Assembly (NCBI RefSeq): GCF_005886105.2
Contig: NZ_PNCO02000001.1
Location: forward strand, 3,675,501-3,739,500
Direction: 5' to 3'
From: Pseudoalteromonas galatheae
GTDB taxonomy: Bacteria; Pseudomonadota; Gammaproteobacteria; Enterobacterales; Alteromonadaceae
DNA: 64,000 nt
Shown here in pieces: positions 56,306 to 64,000 of this stretch. The notes under the pieces were generated by a model that searched no databases, was not told the DNA's origin, and saw nothing but the letters and a program-made list of their open reading frames with translations. The first letter of the stretch is position 1; each line of letters begins with the position of its first letter. Made by a program: the position numbers and the translations under genes.

Positions 56306-56428
56306 TTACGGCTGAACGTTTGCAGCTTGTGCAGCTAGCGTGCGGCAAATGCCACTTAGCGTTGACCAGCTTTGAACGTCTGCTCCAGAAGTCGATGTCA
56401 TTTCTTGTAGTTTTAGTACGTTGTTCAT
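56306..56428 (-). CDS. Class III lanthipeptide precursor, array copy 6
   Basis: This 40-residue peptide differs from copy 1 by Glu to Gly at residue 15 of the leader (TSGADV). The core is unchanged, with one silent Gly codon change. Confidence 0.88.
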   Translation of the reverse strand: MNNVLKLQEMTSTSGADVQSWSTLSGICRTLAAQAANVQP

Positions 56429-56460
56429 GTTTTTATCCTGTTAACTGTGAGTCGTGTCGA

Positions 56461-56583
56461 TTACGGCTGAACGTTTGCAGCTTGTGCAGCTAGCGTGCGG
56501 CAAATACCACTTAGCGTTGACCAGCTTTGAACGTCTGCTTCAGAAGTCGATGTCATTTCTTGTAGTTTTAATACGTTATTCAT
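56461..56583 (-). CDS. Class III lanthipeptide precursor, array copy 7
   Basis: This 40-residue peptide is identical in protein sequence to copies 1 and 5. Confidence 0.88.
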   Translation of the reverse strand: MNNVLKLQEMTSTSEADVQSWSTLSGICRTLAAQAANVQP

Positions 56584-56616
56584 GTTTTTTATCCTGTTAA
56601 CTGTGAGTCGTGTCGA

Positions 56617-56739
56617 TTACGGCTGAACGTTTGCAGCTTGTGCAGCTAGCGTGCGGCAAATGCCACTTAGCGTTGACCAGCTTTGAACGTCTGCTTCAGA
56701 AGTCGATGTCATTTCTTGTAGTTTTAATACGTTATTCAT
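56617..56739 (-). CDS. Class III lanthipeptide precursor, array copy 8
   Basis: This 40-residue peptide has the same protein sequence. It shares the silent Gly codon with copy 6. The spacer after it has one extra T, making this period 156. The DNA upstream of its ATG diverges from the repeat, marking the array boundary. Confidence 0.88.
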   Translation of the reverse strand: MNNVLKLQEMTSTSEADVQSWSTLSGICRTLAAQAANVQP

Positions 56740-56767
56740 GTTTTTCTCCAAAGTATTGAATGTTTAG

Positions 56768-56866
56768 TTAAGTTACTGTTTGGCAAATTACGCTGTGAAT
56801 ACTCCAAAGGTTATCTTCTGGCTTATTGCTTTGCGGTAATTGCTGTAATTTCAAAATATTGTTCAT
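56768..56866 (-). CDS. Divergent class III lanthipeptide precursor, first gene of the array
   Basis: This 32-residue peptide has leader MNNILKLQQLPQSNKPE and core DNLWSIHSVICQTVT. It keeps the ILKLQ leader motif and aligns with the array peptides as WSxxSxICxT, giving SIHSVIC, again an SxxSxxC labionin pattern. GAGAACG seven bases upstream acts as ribosome site. It is about 30 bases upstream of copy 8 and probably shares its promoter. It shows which residues are under selection. Confidence 0.82.
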   Translation of the reverse strand: MNNILKLQQLPQSNKPEDNLWSIHSVICQTVT

Positions 56867-57138
56867 TTTCGTTCTCTATATTCCATTTTAGTTTTTTCGT
56901 TTGTTGCTAAACATGATGACAAAACCTAATTTTTATTAAACTGTAAGAATTGACATGTTTTGTTTTTAAACGTCTTTCTTACCACCTGTGCTTAGCGAGC
57001 AAAATCATATTATTAAAAAACCAAAAATCGAGTAACTGTTATTTCTTACAGAGAAAATAAAAAAATAAAAAACCTGTCAAAAACAACAGGAAGATATATA
57101 AAAACATTAAAATAGAATAAACAAAAAAGGAGAATGAA

Positions 57139-59805
57139 ATGAAAAAACATATAAAAGCAATATTAATATTGGCAATAACTTTATCTGGATGTTCAAACAC
57201 ATCAAATATAAGAAGTAATGAATTAAATAAATACAAACCTGAATTTATTAAAAAAGAGTTAAGTAACGGGTTAACGGTAATAGCGCACCAAGATAGCCGA
57301 GCGCCATTGGTAACCGTAAATCTTTGGTACAAGGTGGGTGCAAAAGATGAGCAAGCAAAACAGAGTGGTTTTGCCCACTTGTTTGAACATTTAATGTTTA
57401 CGGGATCTAAGCATGCTCCAGATAATCACTTCACCGCTATGCAAAGTTTAGGAGCGCAAGAAGTGAATGGCACAACCAATCACGATCGCACTCGTTATTT
57501 TCAGACTATCCCAAAAGGTGCTTTAGATTACACGTTATGGCTAGAAGCCCATAGGATGCAGCACTTAACTCAAGCACTCGACAACACAAAGCTCGAGGCT
57601 GAAAAGCAAGTCGTGCAAAAAGAGTATCAGCAACGATATAGCAATCCTTTTAATGTCATGATGCAAACAATGGCACAAGCAGCGTACCCAAGTTCACATC
57701 CTTATCATTTACCACCCATCGGTAATATCGACGATGTTAAAACCGCTTCGTTGGATACAGTAACTCAATGGTTTAAGCAATATTATAAGCCCAATAACGC
57801 AGTGCTTGTGTTGTCCGGAGATCTCGATCCTATCCATGCCATCGAAAAGGTTGAGGCACATTTTAGCGCCATCTCAGCTGGACCTATCCCTATTAGCTAC
57901 CAGCAATTGGCCGTTCCAAGTGTTGCTAAAAAACACCTTGTAACCACACATACACTGGATACACGCCAGCTACTTTTTTCTTGGCATGTGCCAGGCCGGA
58001 ATACGCGTTATAACGAAACGTTTAACTTACTGGCAAAAGTGTTAAATAATCCAGATAGTAGCTACCTTCACCAAAAGCTTGTAGAAGAGCTTAAGCTTGC
58101 TCATTCTATTTCGTTTATGCACACCGAGCGCCAACTCTCAAGCCAGTTTGTCATAGCTGCAGAGTTGGCACCAAATATCACGACACAGCAATTAGAAAAA
58201 GCGCTGTTTGAAGCGCTCACAGCGTTGCAAAGTGAGCAAGATATGGCTGACGCATTAGCGAGAGCGGCTGAAGAATATGCCATTGAAGTTGCCAAACAGA
58301 GCGATATGATAAGCGGACAGTCTGGCAGAGCACACTTACTTGCTGCGGGTGAAGTTTACTATAACGATCCGCATTACTATTTTACTCGACAGCAAAAGCA
58401 TCAAAATCTGACATGGCATGATCTCGTTGACGCAACACAAACTTGGTTGCAGCCGTCAAAAGCACTCACGATTTCTTACCTACCTGAACAATTAACGATA
58501 CCAACCACCGAGTTGATAACAACTCCACCAGCAATTATCGAAACACCAGCACCAGCGCTACAATCGTTACACTCAAAAAATATTGGTGACAAGCAACTTG
58601 TGCACCTTGAACAGCCAAGCGATACAGAGTTTGCTCTAACTCTATCATCGAATATTGGATTTCTAAACGAGCCAACTCAGTTGCAGGGTATAACCGCGAT
58701 ATTAGCCAAAGCACTAAAAGCAAATGCGCTAACACAAGGCATAAACTTGAATACAAATCGCCATGCCCACACTACACATTTCAGTGTTGTTGCTCCCAAT
58801 CAGCATAAAAATAAAGTGATGCAGTACCTTTTAAATCTCAAAAGTGGCAAGGTCCAGCTCTCCAACTCTCAATTTAATGAAGCCAAACAACACGTGCTAA
58901 ATTATCTCGCACGTCTACAAGGAGATATGGAGAGCACGGCACTCAATGAAATATCGAACGTATTGCTTTTTGATGCTACCTTAGCACCGCTATCCGGCTT
59001 CGGACGCGTAGAGGCGGTCAAAGAACTACAACTGAGCGATGCCAATAACTACCTTCGCTTACTTTTCAATGAGAGCTTATCCACGTATACCTCTGTGGGT
59101 AATGAGAACATCGATCAACAATTAGATTATATTGCACCACTTCATCAGCATAGAGCTGACACCAAGCAGTCTTTCATTACGCGTTTACTGACGGATCATC
59201 AGCACCCACACCCTGATATACATATCATCGATAGACCAGAGATGAAACAAACCCTTATTGTCGCGGCACATGTGTTAAGTAATGGCGTCAATCAAAAAGC
59301 GAGAACGGCAAACGCACTGCTTGGCAGTGGTCCAACATCACGATTAAACCAGCTGATTAGGAGCGAAAAGCAATGGTCTTATGGAGGAGTAACCAAGCTT
59401 ACACCTCTCACAACCCAACACACCCTATTTACCTTGATGGCACCCGTTACACCTAATGCTATGGGCGCAGCGTTGACTGAACTAAAAGCGCTTCTACAAT
59501 CCCCCCTCAGTAGCGAACTTACTCCAAACGAATTGGCTCAAAGCAAACGCCAGAGTAAGGTTAGATTCACTAACTTACTGAGCAATAAAGCTAATTTAAG
59601 TTCATTTTTAGCCCTATCTGCTGAGCTTAATACTTTAAATGAGTTGGTTGATTTTGATTCTACACTACGGGCTATCTCATTGCAGAGCACCTCTGAAGCG
59701 ATGAAAACCTTAACCAATGCCACCAATACACAGTGGATACTGATCGGTGACCGAACCAAAATAGAGACTCAGCTAGCCGCAAACTTTGTAAATTCAAAAA
59801 TATAA
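57139..59805 (+). CDS. Lipoprotein M16-family zinc metallopeptidase
   Basis: This 888-residue protein has a lipobox LSGC with Cys at 18, then two fused M16 halves. The active half has the inverted zinc motif H80-LFE-H84 and a distal Glu around 162 (VVQKEYQQR). The second half (from about 480) lacks HxxEH and serves as the partner. It is expected in the periplasm, anchored to a membrane. AAGGAG precedes the ATG by six bases. It is divergent from the class III precursor array and followed by an efflux operon. M16 enzymes are known leader proteases for some class III lanthipeptides, so it is a candidate LanP (inference). Confidence 0.88.
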   Translation: MKKHIKAILILAITLSGCSNTSNIRSNELNKYKPEFIKKELSNGLTVIAHQDSRAPLVTVNLWYKVGAKDEQAKQSGFAHLFEHLMFTGSKHAPDNHFTAMQSLGAQEVNGTTNHDRTRYFQTIPKGALDYTLWLEAHRMQHLTQALDNTKLEAEKQVVQKEYQQRYSNPFNVMMQTMAQAAYPSSHPYHLPPIGNIDDVKTASLDTVTQWFKQYYKPNNAVLVLSGDLDPIHAIEKVEAHFSAISAGPIPISYQQLAVPSVAKKHLVTTHTLDTRQLLFSWHVPGRNTRYNETFNLLAKVLNNPDSSYLHQKLVEELKLAHSISFMHTERQLSSQFVIAAELAPNITTQQLEKALFEALTALQSEQDMADALARAAEEYAIEVAKQSDMISGQSGRAHLLAAGEVYYNDPHYYFTRQQKHQNLTWHDLVDATQTWLQPSKALTISYLPEQLTIPTTELITTPPAIIETPAPALQSLHSKNIGDKQLVHLEQPSDTEFALTLSSNIGFLNEPTQLQGITAILAKALKANALTQGINLNTNRHAHTTHFSVVAPNQHKNKVMQYLLNLKSGKVQLSNSQFNEAKQHVLNYLARLQGDMESTALNEISNVLLFDATLAPLSGFGRVEAVKELQLSDANNYLRLLFNESLSTYTSVGNENIDQQLDYIAPLHQHRADTKQSFITRLLTDHQHPHPDIHIIDRPEMKQTLIVAAHVLSNGVNQKARTANALLGSGPTSRLNQLIRSEKQWSYGGVTKLTPLTTQHTLFTLMAPVTPNAMGAALTELKALLQSPLSSELTPNELAQSKRQSKVRFTNLLSNKANLSSFLALSAELNTLNELVDFDSTLRAISLQSTSEAMKTLTNATNTQWILIGDRTKIETQLAANFVNSKI

Positions 59806-59812
59806 TCTTTTG

Positions 59813-59844
59813 TTTTATAAGGCTCTTTTTAGAGCCTTATAAAA
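59813..59844 (+). other. Perfect 13-bp hairpin after the peptidase gene
   Basis: TTTTATAAGGCTC pairs with GAGCCTTATAAAA around a 6-base loop, seven bases after the stop. The 3' side is A-rich, not T-rich, so it is a poor intrinsic terminator. Partial read-through into the pump genes is likely. Confidence 0.6.
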
Positions 59845-59930
59845 TGCTGTCATTTCTACCAGTTATATACCCTAAGCACAAAAAGTAATCTTGTATCTCA
59901 GTTCATCATCATATGACATTGAAGGTAAAT

Positions 59931-61184
59931 ATGGATACCAAGATCGAAAAACCAAAGTCAAAGAAAAGATTGAAAGTCGCTATGGGCCTGTTCGGGACAT
60001 CCACCGCGATGATAGCCCTGTACTCTATGCAAGCACTTTCAATCCCAAGTAGCACGCAATCAGTTCCCTTCAACAGTATCTCAATTAGTACCGTGAAACA
60101 GGGCTCATTTACCAATAACTTGCCGCTTAGAGGTCAAGTAGAGCCGCGTAAAACAATCTATCTTGATGTTAAATCTGGCGGTGTGATTGAAGAGGTTTTT
60201 GTTGAGCCAGGCACATCCGTAGAAGCGGGAACACCTATCGCGAGACTATCCAATACAGATCTACAGCTTCAGGTGATCAGTCGAGAAGCACAAGTTACTG
60301 AGCAATTGAATTTTTTGCGTAATACAGAAATGGAGATGGAAACAAGCCGTCTGAACATTAAACGCGACATTATCGAGCTGGAGTTTCAGGTAACGCAGTT
60401 GCAACGCAAACTGGCTCATACTGAAAAATTAGCAAAAAAAGGCCTAGTCTCTCGAGAAGAACTTACCGAGCGTCAAGATGAGTTAGTGTATTACAAAAAG
60501 CAATTAGCACTGTCTTTGGAGCGCCAAAAAGCTGATGAAAAAATTCGCTCCGTTCAGCGAGAGCAACTAGAGAGCGGCAAACAGATGCTTGAACGCAATT
60601 TAGAGTACGCCAGACTAAATTTAGAAAACTTAGTTATCAAATCCCCCACTTCGGGATATCTGAGTCAACTTGATGCCGAGATCGGAGAATCAAAAGTGTC
60701 AGGCTCTCGACTTGGGCAAATCGATTTACCCAATGACAATATCCTTTCAGTTCGAGTAGACGAATATTACTTAAACATCATCCAAAAAGGCATGCAAGCT
60801 AACATTGATGTGGCAGGTAAAAAGTACACAACACAGGTATCTAAAATAGATAGCCAAGTTGATAACTCCCAATTTTATATTGAAGTAGATATTCCCACTG
60901 GCGTTGAGAATATAAAACGAGGACAAACTTTGGACGTTGAGTTAGTGATTGGTGATGAAAATAAAAATGCGATGCTATTAAAAAGAGGCGCGTTTTTTTC
61001 TGACACTGGTGGAAATTGGGTTTTTGTTTTAAATGATGACAACACCGCAGAACGAAGAAAAATAAAAATATCAGGGAAAGATAAAAGCAACTTCCAGATT
61101 AAAGACGGATTAAGAAATGGTGAAAAAGTCATCACATCGAGTTATGCACATTTCAACAGCGCAGAAAAGTTAATATTAAAATAA
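59931..61184 (+). CDS. HlyD/MacA-type periplasmic adaptor, second pump
   Basis: This 417-residue adaptor has the same length and architecture as the one at 5479, with long identical stretches (SREAQVTEQLNFLRNT, METSRLN). It has a membrane helix at about 16-34, lipoyl halves, a coiled coil at about 115-225 and a C-terminal barrel ending EKVITSSYAHF. ATG 59931 has GAAGG five bases upstream and is preferred to 59913. No sigma-54 site precedes it, unlike its paralogue. Confidence 0.88.
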   Translation: MDTKIEKPKSKKRLKVAMGLFGTSTAMIALYSMQALSIPSSTQSVPFNSISISTVKQGSFTNNLPLRGQVEPRKTIYLDVKSGGVIEEVFVEPGTSVEAGTPIARLSNTDLQLQVISREAQVTEQLNFLRNTEMEMETSRLNIKRDIIELEFQVTQLQRKLAHTEKLAKKGLVSREELTERQDELVYYKKQLALSLERQKADEKIRSVQREQLESGKQMLERNLEYARLNLENLVIKSPTSGYLSQLDAEIGESKVSGSRLGQIDLPNDNILSVRVDEYYLNIIQKGMQANIDVAGKKYTTQVSKIDSQVDNSQFYIEVDIPTGVENIKRGQTLDVELVIGDENKNAMLLKRGAFFSDTGGNWVFVLNDDNTAERRKIKISGKDKSNFQIKDGLRNGEKVITSSYAHFNSAEKLILK

Positions 61185-61201
61185 CAAATGGAATAAAGAG
61201 A

Positions 61202-61900
61202 ATGATTAAATTAAAAAATCTTGTAAAAAGCTATATAACCGAAGATATAAAAACAACTGCTATTAATGATATAAATTTGGAAATAAACAGCGGTGACTTT
61301 GTATCAATTATGGGCCCTTCAGGCTGTGGTAAGTCAACTCTCCTGTCGATACTGGGCATGCTAGATAGCCCATGCCAGGGAGAATATCTATTTAATGATA
61401 AGAACTTGGCCAACTTAAAAGAAAGTCAGCTAAGCGATATTCGCAAAGCGAATCTAGGCTTTGTCTTCCAAAGCTTCAACCTGATTGATGAACTTACGGT
61501 GTTTGAGAACGTTGCACTGCCTTTGATGTATAACAACGCAGATAAAGCCCTGCAAAAAGAACGCGTCAATGCCTTGCTTGAACGCTTTGATATCGCCCAC
61601 AGAGCAAATCATTTACCGCAGCAACTGTCAGGAGGTCAGCAGCAGCGCGTTGCTATCGCTCGTGCTCTGGCAACAAACCCAAAGCTAATTTTAGCTGATG
61701 AACCTACCGGTAACCTAGATTCAAAAAATGGTGCTGAGGTAATGAAGCTACTCAGTGAACTGAATAGAGAAGGAACGACCATTATAATGGTGACGCACTC
61801 GGAACAAGACGCGCAGTATGGTAATAAAATCATCAAACTACTCGATGGTAAGATTCACCATAATCGCCCTATTGAGGTGCTGGAGGTGGAGTGTGCTTAA
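61202..61900 (+). CDS. MacB/LolD-type ABC ATPase, second pump
   Basis: This 232-residue ATPase has [23 protein letters not shown] and [13 protein letters not shown]. It is closely similar to the protein at 4761. It lies 17 bases after the adaptor and overlaps the permease start by eight bases. Confidence 0.92.
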   Translation: MIKLKNLVKSYITEDIKTTAINDINLEINSGDFVSIMGPSGCGKSTLLSILGMLDSPCQGEYLFNDKNLANLKESQLSDIRKANLGFVFQSFNLIDELTVFENVALPLMYNNADKALQKERVNALLERFDIAHRANHLPQQLSGGQQQRVAIARALATNPKLILADEPTGNLDSKNGAEVMKLLSELNREGTTIIMVTHSEQDAQYGNKIIKLLDGKIHHNRPIEVLEVECA

Positions 61901-64000
61901 GCTACAATTCATCACGGCTGTTCGACTACTAAACAAGTACCGCCAACATTCTATTTTAAACATTATAGGTCTCGCTTTTGGCTTAGCTGCAGCAATTTTA
62001 GTCTTTTTATATGCTTCCTATGAAACGAGTTACGACAAATTTCATCCAGCCCCAGAGCACACATACCGTGTAGCGCAAAACTGGCCTTCTCTGGGACTAA
62101 ACGCTCCGGTAAGCAGTTCCGCAATGAACCCACACTTCTCGGCTGTAGAAGGCGTTACGGATATCTTAAACCTTATCCACATGAGCCCAGTGATTAACAA
62201 TGAAATTAAAATCAATGATAGTCCTCTCAAATTAGAGAACTTGTATGCAACCACGGCAAATTTTGCTGAGTTCTTTACACTCGAAGTGGTAGCAGGTGAT
62301 CTCGATAAAACCCTTACTACCCCAAATTATATAGCATTATCCCAATCGCAAGCTTTGCGCCTTTTTGGTGAAACGTCAGTATTGGGTAAAACACTTGATA
62401 ATGAGCAAGTTACATGGACCGTAGGTGCTATATTCAAAGATTTGCCAGAAAACACTCATTTGAAAATAGACTTTTTGACAAGCATACAAGTACAGCTGCT
62501 AGGTGAGCCAAATCCACTTGGCAACGACAGTTTCACCTATGTCAAAGTTGAACAACAGCAGTACGTTGCAAACATTGCCGCACAGTACACGCAGCTATAC
62601 AACGATGTAGTTTATCGTGGCGAAAATATGGTTGAAGTTTCACTCCAACGCTTGAGTGATATTTACCTATCGGCGAACTCTCGATTTGAGATGAAAGTTC
62701 ATGGTTCTCAGTTTATCGTTGATGTCTGCATTGGCCTGACATTTTTACTCATCGCTATCGCCTCTATTAACTTTATCAATATGAGCACTGCTCAGGCGGT
62801 ATTGAGAGCCAAAGAAGTGGGTGTAAAAAAGGCAATGGGGGCCTCTAAACAGAGCCTGATCACACAGTTTTTATGTGAGTCTTTGGTGATCTCAACCATC
62901 GCAACCATACTTGCAGCCATTGTGGCCATTACATTATTACCTTGGTTTAATGCAGTGATTGAAAAGGAACTTAGCTTTGATATCACGCCAGTAAGCATTT
63001 TATTCTTATTAGGGATTGATTTGGTGGTCGGCTTAATCGCGGGTTTATACCCAGCCTTCTTCTTAACGGCATTTGATGCCAAACGTGTTTTAAGTGGTGA
63101 TCTCACTCGTGGAACCACTGCTGTAAGGATCAGAAAAGCACTTATGATATTACAGGCGTCTTTATCCATTGCACTAATTATTGGCGCATTTATCTTACAT
63201 CAGCAATTAAATTATATGACTACCATAGAGACGGGTTATCAAAAAGAAAATCGTCTAGAAATCTCTGGTATCAATCGCGCTGTTCTTTTCGATAACCCGG
63301 ACAGCAACCTGGCACGTGCATTTTCGCAATTACCATTTGTCGACTCAGCGACAATTTCTGACACCTCTTTGACTAAATCAATAAACACCTCTGCCAGACT
63401 TCTTTGGCCTGGTGCAGATCAGGATGTGCCTATTCTACCTTTTATTGGTACAGGTTTTGATCCAGTGAAAACACAAGGCTTAACCTTACTTCATGGCCGA
63501 GACTTCAGTGCGACCTACACATCTGATTGGCATGCCGTTGATACACAAGGAAATGAGACAGCAAGCATTATTATCAGTGAATCTGTCGCACGTATGGCTG
63601 GCGGCAGTGATCTGGCAAGCTTAGTGGGTGAAACTTGGACATTTACCACTGGCGAGGAATCTGATCTGATGATCCGTGTAAAGGTTGTCGGTATCGTCTC
63701 AGATTTGACAATTGGTTCCGCAAAGCATGGAGCATCCCCTAGTTTCTTCATCTGTGGTTATAGCTGGATGAATGAAGGGAATGTTGTCCTGAATTTTAAC
63801 ACCCCTATCACTCCAATCCATAAAAGCGAAGTAACGGAATTCGCTCAGACGAGATTCAATTTGTTTAACCTGCCAATGAATGAGGTTCATTACAACTATG
63901 AAAATCTGTACAAATCAGATCGTAAAACGGCCCATATTGTCGCAGTATTCTCCGTCTTAGTTGTGATACTGACTTGTGTTGGTATCTTTGGTCTATGTTC
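61893..64000 (+). CDS. MacB/FtsX-type ABC permease, second pump (3' end beyond window)
   Basis: The frame is open from GTG 61893 to the right edge, about 702 residues. GGAGG lies six bases upstream, inside the end of the ATPase gene. It has an N-terminal helix (ILNIIGLAFGLAAAILVFLY), a MacB-like domain, a first FtsX module (AKEVGVKKAMGAS) and the start of the second. It is paralogous to the permeases at 1 and 2368. The last module is cut off. Confidence 0.85.
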   Translation, partial: MLKLQFITAVRLLNKYRQHSILNIIGLAFGLAAAILVFLYASYETSYDKFHPAPEHTYRVAQNWPSLGLNAPVSSSAMNPHFSAVEGVTDILNLIHMSPVINNEIKINDSPLKLENLYATTANFAEFFTLEVVAGDLDKTLTTPNYIALSQSQALRLFGETSVLGKTLDNEQVTWTVGAIFKDLPENTHLKIDFLTSIQVQLLGEPNPLGNDSFTYVKVEQQQYVANIAAQYTQLYNDVVYRGENMVEVSLQRLSDIYLSANSRFEMKVHGSQFIVDVCIGLTFLLIAIASINFINMSTAQAVLRAKEVGVKKAMGASKQSLITQFLCESLVISTIATILAAIVAITLLPWFNAVIEKELSFDITPVSILFLLGIDLVVGLIAGLYPAFFLTAFDAKRVLSGDLTRGTTAVRIRKALMILQASLSIALIIGAFILHQQLNYMTTIETGYQKENRLEISGINRAVLFDNPDSNLARAFSQLPFVDSATISDTSLTKSINTSARLLWPGADQDVPILPFIGTGFDPVKTQGLTLLHGRDFSATYTSDWHAVDTQGNETASIIISESVARMAGGSDLASLVGETWTFTTGEESDLMIRVKVVGIVSDLTIGSAKHGASPSFFICGYSWMNEGNVVLNFNTPITPIHKSEVTEFAQTRFNLFNLPMNEVHYNYENLYKSDRKTAHIVAVFSVLVVILTCVGIFGLC

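Larger units (their letters stand above)
55530..56744 (-). repeat. Tandem array of eight 155-bp precursor units
   Basis: Eight direct repeats of about 155 bp have starts at 55652, 55807, 55963, 56118, 56273, 56428, 56583 and 56739. Each unit contains a 123-base precursor gene plus a 32-33-base spacer carrying its own Shine-Dalgarno sequence (AGGATAAAAAC). Units differ at only a few sites, and the core-coding part is conserved in protein sequence in every unit. It is an expressed gene array, not a CRISPR. Confidence 0.95.

Noticed and set aside
55678..56493. Repeated 64-residue plus-strand frames beginning MSITAERLQL
   Set aside because: They are antisense to the minus-strand precursor units, which have ribosome sites, an LKLQ leader and a conserved SxxSxxC core. 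The plus frames exist only because the DNA is repeated.
50675..56744. CRISPR array
   Set aside because: Repeat units are 119 or 155 bp with no short-repeat/unique-spacer pattern and no cas genes. One set is REP-like and the other is a gene array.
59813..59844. Intrinsic terminator between the M16 gene and the pump genes
   Set aside because: The stem is perfect but followed by A residues rather than a T-run, so it is listed only as a hairpin.

Overview
The window looks like chromosome of a marine gammaproteobacterium of the Alteromonadales, most likely Pseudoalteromonas or a close relative. The grounds are gene content: large TonB-dependent receptors, a chitin-oligomer/N-acetylglucosamine uptake locus with a halogenase-like flavoprotein, a sigma-54 two-component system with HlyD/MacB-type pumps, GlmU, MltD and ThpR, moderate to low GC, and no sign of a plasmid or phage backbone. 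The genus is inference from gene content, not a database match.

Layout. (a) 1-9.7 kb: a MacAB-like efflux operon on the minus strand (HlyD adaptor, ATPase, two FtsX-type permeases, the last cut by the window edge), divergent from an NtrC-type regulator and its histidine kinase. A near-consensus sigma-54 promoter and a pair of inverted repeats lie between them. (b) 9.8-17.4 kb: a membrane LytTR regulator, a TonB-dependent receptor-like barrel, the remains of a second LytTR regulator, lytic transglycosylase MltD, a membrane protein, a GH24 lysozyme-like protein, ThpR and an XRE regulator. (c) 17.5-27.6 kb: an N-acetylglucosamine/chitooligosaccharide locus (AraC regulator, TonB-dependent receptor, halogenase-like flavoprotein, MFS permease, ROK kinase, GH20 hexosaminidase).

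(d) 27.8-43.9 kb: a class I lanthipeptide region. Two precursor genes (27865 and 33376, plus strand) bracket LanB and LanC (minus strand). They share 31-residue leaders ending in Gly-Gly but have different Cys-containing cores. A LolA-like protein, a LolCD/MacB-like ABC pair, a LytS/LytTR two-component system and an outer-membrane barrel follow, then a C39-peptidase ABC exporter with its HlyD adaptor. (e) 44.0-50.2 kb: glmU, two tandem precursors with the same leader but Cys-free cores plus the relic of a third, and two paralogous LuxR-type regulators separated by a lipoprotein metallo-beta-lactamase-fold enzyme.

(f) 50.4-64.0 kb: a class III lanthipeptide region on the minus strand. A 32-codon precursor is followed by eight tandem 155-bp copies of a 40-codon precursor (one frameshifted), two strong hairpins, a LanKC synthetase, an ABC exporter without a peptidase domain, a REP-like repeat block and one more Gly-Gly-type precursor. 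All class III precursors keep an ILKLQ/VLKLQ leader motif and a WSxxSxICxT core, which fits the SxxSxxC labionin pattern. Divergently lies a lipoprotein M16 metallopeptidase followed by a second HlyD/ATPase/FtsX pump, paralogous to region (a) and cut by the right edge.

How the parts may work together (inference): LanB/LanC modify Gly-Gly precursors, and the C39 transporter cuts the leader and exports them with HlyD. LanKC modifies the nine LKLQ precursors, the 51-kb ABC exports them, and the periplasmic M16 peptidase is the best local candidate for leader removal. The MacAB-like pumps may give export or self-protection. The most unusual finding is the class III system with its amplified, sequence-homogenised precursor array next to a class I system in a Gram-negative genome.
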